Source: Nitrospira sp. UBA6493 | GTDB lineage: Bacteria > Nitrospirota > Nitrospiria > Nitrospirales > Nitrospiraceae | DNA length: 28,429 bases | NCBI GenBank assembly: GCA_002435325.1 | Contig: DJMJ01000030.1 | Span: 1 to 28,429 of the forward strand | Reading direction: 5' to 3' | Shown: one piece after another, positions 24,101 through 28,429 of the stretch | Position numbering within the stretch: the stretch's first letter is position 1 | How the letters are laid out: each line of letters starts with the position of its first letter | Translations under genes and position numbers: made by a program | Notes under the pieces: generated by a model | The model's database searches: none | What the model was told of the DNA's origin: nothing | What the model saw: the letters and a program-made list of their open reading frames with translations, nothing else

Positions 24101-24471
24101 TGCGGTATCCCTTCATCGTCCTCCTTATCATGATGGTGGCGCGGAACAGTTATTTCGACAACTGGAGTTTTCCCCTCACGATGGTCGTGGGCTGGTCGGT
24201 GAACGTCATGCTGGCGATCGCCGCGGCGCTGCTCTTGTATCGGGCGGCCGAACAGGCCCGTGATGCGAGCGTGGCGCGTCTCAATCACCTGGTGCTGCAA
24301 GGACTGGATCGCGGCGTAGCGGGTGAGCCCGATGTCAAACTGACTCGCCAGGTGATTGAGGACATTGAAGCCGTCAGCCAGGGAGCCTTTGTGCCCCTCT
24401 GGCAGCAGCCTGTGGTTGAGTCCACCTTCTATGGCGGACTGGCGTTGCTGCAATATCTCTATTTGAATTGA
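21169..24471 (+). CDS. Large membrane protein of unknown function
   Basis: The 1100-residue protein has one N-terminal membrane anchor (about 11-28). A region of about 660 residues that is probably outside the membrane follows, then a cluster of some seven helices near 697-716, 728-750, 777-793, 863-881, 901-925, 981-996 and 1001-1026. Within the large domain, residues about 515-600 (AAIGILGSDAYDALLILQAM, FPGAVFFTTDLDTRLVYADE) look like an alternating beta/alpha fold reminiscent of type-I periplasmic binding proteins; this similarity is weak. Segments with HWTRNLVIASHYGLELYGML and SYQTSAYFTTL are distinctive and might define a family. No catalytic motif is recognised. It is preceded by 147 bp with no gene and followed after 19 bp by a hydrolase gene on the same strand, so it may be cotranscribed with the hydrolases. 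Confidence 0.85.
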   Translation: MAKKRGDSKLAVAGTITLGLAIAGVLLVQQPLKSTRPPSMGGELKTHVAEGVVQARLWEDPLEAARRVATFDGEVRSAVGDVKDDVDRVRAIRQEVDDRIDQHRGRPITVLLVTAEGGSSGESRETRIRDRYAIGSALGIACYIPQNEDQLSYVEWRDRAGASRVLPYEWYGEGPRKCSFEKTWAQSVLVLWISSEITSDHPIATLQRLTQSILCEESAIGRHACQTGRDGTILLDPRREQHLHFKIIGPRSSSGFRNLLEEATSTVQGRDDHLIWANAGGRVELYSPWATAMPKLLTQGLSVTAKPSESLECASSDASREQLCWILLKAGIELKHSIGSDDQLFGALTQELERRRVKFERDAVILIAEWDSFYGRVLPVEFTAAVCHRIAHRSAMENRAIESDRLGRIQAECATVNQAIELQVRSPVGTRGLGLNVWRYSYLRGLDGEVPGGEKGEAAKGNGSKVIKSALFDSRVLERPVGTSQFDYAQRLADRIERDMAEVANAPSEEEDDNQNPVAAIGILGSDAYDALLILQAMRERFPGAVFFTTDLDTRLVYADEYHWTRNLVIASHYGLELYGMLQRDVPPFRTSYQTSAYFTTLQALGHVRPLATCPPGPLGPLAAPSESPLSPCGYKANLTADHVWFSGVEPPRLYEVGRHGAVDLSVGAIEEGYTLHTPRVDLSEESPQTTGRRPLSGVIYGSAGLAYLIGFIMLWIKPTSHRWMMAHTGILLVGALGVFGLAFFVDRMLLDVVLQHHDQGEPFYWLEGVSLWPTEILRGLATVLGLIFLVKSWRDLRANCDWMAERYGLGAQAEDTRSEGWRRYLATAQWVLSPRGGRSEVHVDNLWRLYREAGSGRHRLPRILLLVAVYGASFVLLWKVMGAEDFSGPCRGSFSCRLDLVFVLASYVCAVVLNLFVFDAVLLCRRWIGSLAQAAEGWPPALTERLRLQSAENVAKARELMKIELIAKRTEVVNRLVRYPFIVLLIMMVARNSYFDNWSFPLTMVVGWSVNVMLAIAAALLLYRAAEQARDASVARLNHLVLQGLDRGVAGEPDVKLTRQVIEDIEAVSQGAFVPLWQQPVVESTFYGGLALLQYLYLN

Positions 24472-24490
24472 CCGGGGAGGAGTTGGCCGG

Positions 24491-25210
24491 ATGCGGACCG
24501 TTCGAGTGGCCGATCTCACAGTGCGTTTGAGCGGGGGGACTGATGGCAACGGCGGCGGTCAGGGTCCGCTCGTCGTCCTGTTGCACGGCCTCGGCGCGCC
24601 TGGCGACGATCTGGTGCCGCTGGCCGAGGTGATCGATGTTCCGGCCGGGACACGCTGGCTGTTTCCGGAAGGGCCGCTCTCGTTGAGCTTCGGGCCGAGC
24701 GAGGCGCGCGCCTGGTGGATGATCGACATGGCGCGCATTGCGCAGGATCGCGCTGCCGGTCGTGTGCGCGATCTGTCGCAAGACATTCCCAAAGGCCTGG
24801 CGCCCATGCGGGAGAAGCTGTTGGCCGTTTTAAAAGAGATCGAACAGCAGCTTGGCGCAGATCCGCGCAAGACCGTGCTCGGAGGATTCTCGCAGGGAGC
24901 CATGCTCTCCTGCGATGCGGTCCTCCACAGTGACCGGCCTTACGCCGGACTCATTCTTCTGTCCGGCAATCTGCTCGCGCAGCCTCTGTGGGGGCCGCTG
25001 ATGCCGAAGCGCAAAGGGTTGCCGGTGTTTCAAAGCCACGGCCTGCAGGACGAGATTCTGCCGTACATCGGAGCCGAGCGACTCCGCGACGCGCTGAGCC
25101 AGGCCGGCCTCGCCGTCGAATGGCACCGTTTCCGTGGAGGACATGAAATTCCGGAACCGGTCGTTCAGCGTTTGGGTCTCTTTCTCACCAACGTCCTGGC
25201 ACATCCATGA
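24491..25210 (+). CDS. Phospholipase/carboxylesterase-type alpha/beta hydrolase (YpfH-like)
   Basis: The 239-residue cytoplasmic hydrolase belongs to the carboxylesterase type II family. The nucleophile is S134 in GGFSQGAMLS, the acid D187 in SHGLQDEILPY and the base H218 in RGGHEIPE. The oxyanion region is LLHGLGAPGDDL, and EARAWWMID is typical of the family. Natural substrates are probably short acyl esters or lysophospholipids, unproven here. GGAGG lies 10 nt before the ATG. It overlaps the next hydrolase gene by 4 bp (ATGA), so the two are translationally coupled. Confidence 0.9.
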   Translation: MRTVRVADLTVRLSGGTDGNGGGQGPLVVLLHGLGAPGDDLVPLAEVIDVPAGTRWLFPEGPLSLSFGPSEARAWWMIDMARIAQDRAAGRVRDLSQDIPKGLAPMREKLLAVLKEIEQQLGADPRKTVLGGFSQGAMLSCDAVLHSDRPYAGLILLSGNLLAQPLWGPLMPKRKGLPVFQSHGLQDEILPYIGAERLRDALSQAGLAVEWHRFRGGHEIPEPVVQRLGLFLTNVLAHP

Positions 25211-25962
25211 GCGGGATGAACCGGTTTCAATTAAAGGGAGCCGACGGCAGGCTCATCCGTGGCGATCGTTCGTTGGGGAAGGATCGTCAGATTCTCTTCA
25301 TCACGGGTTTTCTTTCCAAGCGCTGGGGGAACAAGAGCAAGGCCCTGGCGCAATGGTGTGAGGAACAAGGCTGGGGATTTTGTTGCTACGATGTGCGCGG
25401 GTTCGGCGAGTCCGATGGAACATTCACGGACTACACTCTATCGGATTGGATTGCTGATGCGCGGCTGGTCTTGAATGCATTGAAGCAGGGTCCGTCAATT
25501 ACGATCGTCGGCAATTCTCTCGGCGGCTGGATCGCCTGGCTTTTGGCGCAGGAGTTTCAAGAAGTCGAGCGGGTGGTCCTGATTGCGCCCGCGTTCAATA
25601 TGATGGGCGTGCGGGCGAAGCAGATTTCTCCGGATCGGCGGCAAGCCTGGCAGACGACAGGCTGGATGCCCTGGGACGACGAGCCCCTCCACAAAGACTG
25701 GCCGCTGTCATGGAAGTGGGTGGAAGAGAGTGAGTCTTATTGGAAGACAACATTCGACCGGCTCAGACCGGTGAAGACAACGATCCTCCATGGATTACAA
25801 GACACGATCATTCTTCCGGAAGGCAGCAGGCGGTTTGCGGAAGCACTGTTAGCCAGAGATCCCTTGTTTCCGATCGCACTCAATCTCATCACCGGCGATC
25901 ATCGCTTGAGCAGCCCCGAGCACATGGAATGGTTTCGTCAAGCCGTTCTCGAACAACCCTGA
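25207..25962 (+). CDS. Second alpha/beta hydrolase
   Basis: The 251-residue protein has the canonical triad: S104 in VGNSLGGWIA, D199 in LHGLQDTIILP and H232 in GDHRLSSPEH. YDVRGFGESDG is the usual alpha/beta hydrolase strand-4 motif. It resembles ABHD10-type thioesterases and esterases, but the substrate cannot be read from the sequence. It starts inside the stop codon of the previous hydrolase (ATGA), a sign of coupled synthesis. A 55-codon Cys-rich gene follows after 9 bp. It is not a duplicate of its neighbour; the two share only the fold. Confidence 0.88.
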   Translation: MSGMNRFQLKGADGRLIRGDRSLGKDRQILFITGFLSKRWGNKSKALAQWCEEQGWGFCCYDVRGFGESDGTFTDYTLSDWIADARLVLNALKQGPSITIVGNSLGGWIAWLLAQEFQEVERVVLIAPAFNMMGVRAKQISPDRRQAWQTTGWMPWDDEPLHKDWPLSWKWVEESESYWKTTFDRLRPVKTTILHGLQDTIILPEGSRRFAEALLARDPLFPIALNLITGDHRLSSPEHMEWFRQAVLEQP

Positions 25963-25971
25963 GGGACTACG

Positions 25972-26139
25972 ATGCTGACGGTGATTCATAAAGAGTGCGG
26001 CGGCCCGGCGATGGACGATTCCCCCGTCGGCGAAGTCTGTGCGATTCCCATCGACCGGTTCCCGTTTCCCTGCTTCACCTGCCTGGAAGAAATCGACGAC
26101 GAATCGGAACTTCGGCTGTCGCAAGAACTCGGCATCTAA
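25972..26139 (+). CDS. 55-residue Cys-rich mini-protein
   Basis: The frame from the ATG at 25972 to the TAA at 26137-26139 encodes 55 residues, beginning MLTVIHKECGGPAMDD. Four cysteines at 9, 22, 34 and 37, with CFTC at 34-37, suggest a small zinc ribbon, and the C-terminus is acidic. The gene is 9 bp after the second hydrolase, so it is the likely last gene of that unit. It ends before a convergent lipoprotein gene. I know no named family. Confidence 0.6.
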   Translation: MLTVIHKECGGPAMDDSPVGEVCAIPIDRFPFPCFTCLEEIDDESELRLSQELGI

Positions 26140-26166
26140 CGGGCCGTTGAAAATGTCTGCCATTGG

Positions 26167-26214
26167 CGGGTTCAGGACCCGTGAAACGCGAGGTGTGAAA
26201 GGTCAAACGAGGGA
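26167..26214. repeat. Short hairpin and degenerate heptamer repeat
   Basis: CGGGT (26167-26171) pairs with ACCCG (26177-26181). From 26180 five heptamers follow in phase: CGTGAAA, CGCGAGG, TGTGAAA, GGTCAAA, CGAGGGA. The pattern lies in the 82-bp gap between two convergent genes. It may be a member of a dispersed intergenic repeat, which one window cannot show. Confidence 0.35.
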
Positions 26215-26221
26215 AGATCAG

Positions 26222-26677
26222 CTAGAGCCCAGTTGGTGCCAGGTCCTTGGGAGGGTAGTGCAATCGTTGCGTGGTCACGGCGATGATTTCGCCGGCGGTG
26301 GCGGCGTCCTTTTGCACCATGCCGCGCTTCACGACGACGCGCATGCGCGTCGTCTTTTGGCTGAGCGTTTCCAGATCGATTTCGATATCCATCGGGTGTG
26401 CGGTGTTGGGGCCATGGGCGACGATATGGACACCGGCCACATGGGATTCGGAGTTCTCGATGGGAAACCCCATGGTGTGGAGGGTGGTGAAGGTTTCTTT
26501 GAGTAGAGGGTCGACCGGCAACACGAACGTCTTATAGGCGATGTTATCCATTGTGTAGGATACGCCGGTCGCCGACGCCGTTTCTGCGCCGGCCGAAAAG
26601 AGACCCGCCGCGACCGCCCCGCAACCGGATGCGATCAAGCTCAGCAGTATACACACCAGCCCTCGAAACACCTTCAA
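26222..26677 (-). CDS. DUF3568-type lipoprotein
   Basis: The 151-residue protein begins with a lipoprotein signal peptide: a hydrophobic run to LIASGC, so the lipid-bearing cysteine is C19. The mature part, with GVSYTMDNIAYKTFVLPVDPLLKETFTTLHTMGF and MDIEIDLETLSQKTTRMRVVVKRG, fits the DUF3568 family of predicted envelope lipoproteins, for which I know no assigned function. It is convergent with the Cys-rich gene and lies 192 bp downstream of the SYLF protein gene on the same strand. Confidence 0.85.
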   Translation of the reverse strand: MKVFRGLVCILLSLIASGCGAVAAGLFSAGAETASATGVSYTMDNIAYKTFVLPVDPLLKETFTTLHTMGFPIENSESHVAGVHIVAHGPNTAHPMDIEIDLETLSQKTTRMRVVVKRGMVQKDAATAGEIIAVTTQRLHYPPKDLAPTGL

Positions 26678-26778
26678 TTCTCCTTCCGTATACGGCCTAC
26701 GATACCCGTCTTTTCAGGCGGTTTCAAGAAATTCTCAATTGGGTGGGAGCCTTGAATTATCTGAGACGGGGAGCCGGC

Positions 26779-26801
26779 TCTCGGGGCGTTGTCCCCCGAG
26801 A
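26779..26801. repeat. Perfect 8-bp hairpin between the SYLF and DUF3568 genes
   Basis: TCTCGGGG (26779-26786) pairs with CCCCGAGA (26794-26801) around a 7-nt loop. It lies about 70-90 bp after the SYLF stop codon but has no T-run on either strand. It may protect or terminate the SYLF transcript. Confidence 0.4.
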
Positions 26802-26869
26802 TGTCAGGCCGGTCAGGGCGTGAAGCGCACCGGTGGGATGGAGAGGGCGTGAACGGGGGAGGCTGATCG

Positions 26870-27622
26870 CTATTCTTGTTGTGCGGGCGCGGTGGTCTGA
26901 ACCGTTGCGGGCTTGCCGGCCATGGCCCGATCAAGGGCGGTCTTCAAGCTTGCTGAATGGGGATTCGTTACCGTCCGTTTCATGAGAATATCGATCGGTC
27001 TGACATCTTTGGCGTAGTAGTCACGATTCCACTCGTCCCTGGTGGCAATGACGGCTCCTTCCACCGAGATCCCGCCGAACAGACCTTTTGCCCGGGCGAA
27101 TGAGACCAAGTCCGCGCTGAGATTCAAGGCGGTGGAGCCCTCGATGCCGGCGCCGACCGGACCCACGGCGACCGAGACGTCGGCGCCCAGCTTAAAAGTA
27201 TCGGTGAGCAGGGACTCGATTCCGCGTCGAGACATCACCAGCAGCACGATCTCCGACGCTTGCGCGCCGAATTGAAATCCAAAACTGCCCGCCCCCATCG
27301 TGTAGAACGCCGGATCGCTCCATTCACCGGTCTTTTCGTCTTTGACGAGGAACACCCCGCTTCCCCCTTCTCCCCCGAAAAAGAAGGCGGCCTTCAGCAG
27401 TTGCGGCACAATAAAGATCCCTTTGGCATCTGGGATGTGGGTGCGAAGCCAGGTCATATTGGAGTCGGCCAGGAAGCCATCCAGCGTCATTCGAGACTTG
27501 TCCACCAGGTCCTTTTGTTCGCCCTCATCGGCGATTGACGCAGAGGGGTGCCCCAAAATCATGACTACGAAAAAGGCGAACGAGAGAGCCAGGGGTCTGA
27601 CGAGTTGAGTGGAGAAAACCAT
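26870..27622 (-). CDS. Secreted SYLF-domain (Ysc84-like) protein
   Basis: The 250-residue protein has an N-terminal signal peptide (about 1-31, ending in SASIADEG), so it should be exported. The SYLF/DUF500 domain (about 55-215) shows IPDAKGIFIVPQLLKAAFFFGGEGGSGVFL, FGFQFGAQASEIVLLVM and FARAKGLFGGISVEGAVIATR. In eukaryotes this domain binds lipids and actin; the bacterial role is unclear. The C-terminal tail is Ala/Thr-rich. It is divergent from ettA across a 214-bp gap. The ATG start at 27622 follows GGGAGGATGC about 8 nt upstream. Confidence 0.9.
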   Translation of the reverse strand: MVFSTQLVRPLALSFAFFVVMILGHPSASIADEGEQKDLVDKSRMTLDGFLADSNMTWLRTHIPDAKGIFIVPQLLKAAFFFGGEGGSGVFLVKDEKTGEWSDPAFYTMGAGSFGFQFGAQASEIVLLVMSRRGIESLLTDTFKLGADVSVAVGPVGAGIEGSTALNLSADLVSFARAKGLFGGISVEGAVIATRDEWNRDYYAKDVRPIDILMKRTVTNPHSASLKTALDRAMAGKPATVQTTAPAQQE

Positions 27623-27836
27623 CGTGCATCCTCCCAGGTTGAAGCCTCACGAACTCAATTCGATTCTCCCGCGCTGGAGAGCCTTATGCAACAGACCGGC
27701 CGATCGGTCAGGAATTTCTCCCTAAGACATGAGGGGCGAGAGCTGTCGTCATGGCTGGTTGTGGTCGAAAAGGTTTGTCTGGTATGGTGCCTCTTTTACA
27801 CGGTAGACCCTATGAATCAGGAGGGTGGCAGGGCTC

Positions 27837-28429
27837 ATGGCGACTACGAACGATAAGCAAGTTATTTTCTCCCTCGTCAATGTCGGGAAGATCTATCCCC
27901 CGAAGCGGCAGGTGTTGCGCGAGATCTATCTCGGATTTTACTACGGCGCCAAGATTGGCGTACTGGGCTTGAATGGGTCAGGCAAAAGCTCGTTGTTGAA
28001 GATCATTGCGGGCGTGGATCCGAATTACACCGGCGAGATCACCCGGTCGAAGGGCTACAGCGTGGGCCTGCTCGAACAGGAACCGCAGCTCGATCCGAAT
28101 AAGACCGTGAAGGAAGTTGTCGAGGAGGGCAAAGCCGAGCTAGTGGCGCTCCTCAAAGAATATGAAGCGGTGAGCAACAAGATCGGGGAAGTTGGTCCCG
28201 ATGAGATGGAAAAACTCATCGACAAGCAGGCGCAGATTCAGGAAAAGATCGAAGCGGCCAACGGCTGGGAATTGGAGAACGAGCTGGAAATCGCCATGGA
28301 CGCGCTGCGCTGCCCGCCAGCTGATGCCAAGATCAGCGTACTCTCCGGCGGTGAGAAGCGGCGTGTGGCGCTCTGCCGCCTCATGATTCAGGAGCCGGAT
28401 ATTCTGTTGCTCGACGAGCCGACCAACCA
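27837..28429 (+). CDS. ettA: Energy-dependent translational throttle EttA, ABC-F ATPase (3' end missing)
   Basis: The first 197 codons are present. The first ABC domain has the Walker A GLNGSGKSSLL, the Q-loop LLEQEPQLDP, the signature LSGGEKRRVALCRL and the Walker B DILLLDEPTN at the edge. A helical arm insert (about residues 95-150, KELVEEG region through QAQIQEKIEAANGWELENELEI) is typical of EttA, which binds the ribosomal E site and gates translation by ATP level. AGGAGG lies 11-12 nt upstream of the ATG at 27837. The second ABC domain lies beyond the window. Confidence 0.95.
   Translation, partial: MATTNDKQVIFSLVNVGKIYPPKRQVLREIYLGFYYGAKIGVLGLNGSGKSSLLKIIAGVDPNYTGEITRSKGYSVGLLEQEPQLDPNKTVKEVVEEGKAELVALLKEYEAVSNKIGEVGPDEMEKLIDKQAQIQEKIEAANGWELENELEIAMDALRCPPADAKISVLSGGEKRRVALCRLMIQEPDILLLDEPTN

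Overview
The window looks like a chromosomal segment of a Nitrospira-like (Nitrospirota) nitrite-oxidising bacterium that carries one end of a Tn7-like transposon. The assignment is an inference from recalled similarity: a high-GC chromosome, a DabA/DabB inorganic-carbon uptake island with a PII-like protein and a beta-carbonic anhydrase (typical of an autotroph), and several hypothetical proteins of a style common in that group. No 16S or other decisive marker is present.

Region 1 (1-4914) is the right-end part of a Tn7-like element. Reading leftwards on the minus strand it has an Xre-type regulator, tnsA, tnsB and a tnsC that runs off the left edge. Three direct repeats at an exact 19-bp period lie at 4854-4909 and look like TnsB-binding sites of the element end. 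The end falls about 13 bp beyond the stop codon of a NarL-type response regulator gene. This copies the geometry of Tn7 next to glmS and suggests a different att site. The target selector (TnsD/TniQ, or a CRISPR effector), the cargo and the left end lie outside the window.

Region 2 (4928-9119, minus strand) is a probable operon rplI-glyA-nrdR-histidine kinase-response regulator with a good promoter in front of rplI. The kinase is unusual: a soluble protein with an N-terminal Rossmann (NAD(P)-binding-like) domain fused to a NarX/DegS-type kinase. Region 3 (9217-10827, plus strand) holds a degenerate SF1-helicase-like protein without a Walker A motif and a tRNA-Leu(CAG) with its own promoter.

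Region 4 (11110-19530) is the inorganic-carbon island. A minus-strand operon encodes DabB (NuoL-like), a second, degenerate antiporter-like membrane subunit, DabA (DUF2309), a PII-like protein and a small hypothetical protein. Divergently transcribed are a DUF2294 protein and a beta-carbonic anhydrase. The intergenic leader contains a terminator-like hairpin with a U-run just before dabB, which suggests attenuation. Together these genes would energise CO2 hydration and bicarbonate accumulation in the cytoplasm.

Region 5 (19552-28429) contains selO, an 1100-residue membrane protein of unknown function, two overlapping alpha/beta hydrolases, a 55-residue Cys-rich mini-protein, a DUF3568 lipoprotein, a SYLF-domain secreted protein and the start of ettA (an ABC-F translation factor), which is cut by the right edge.
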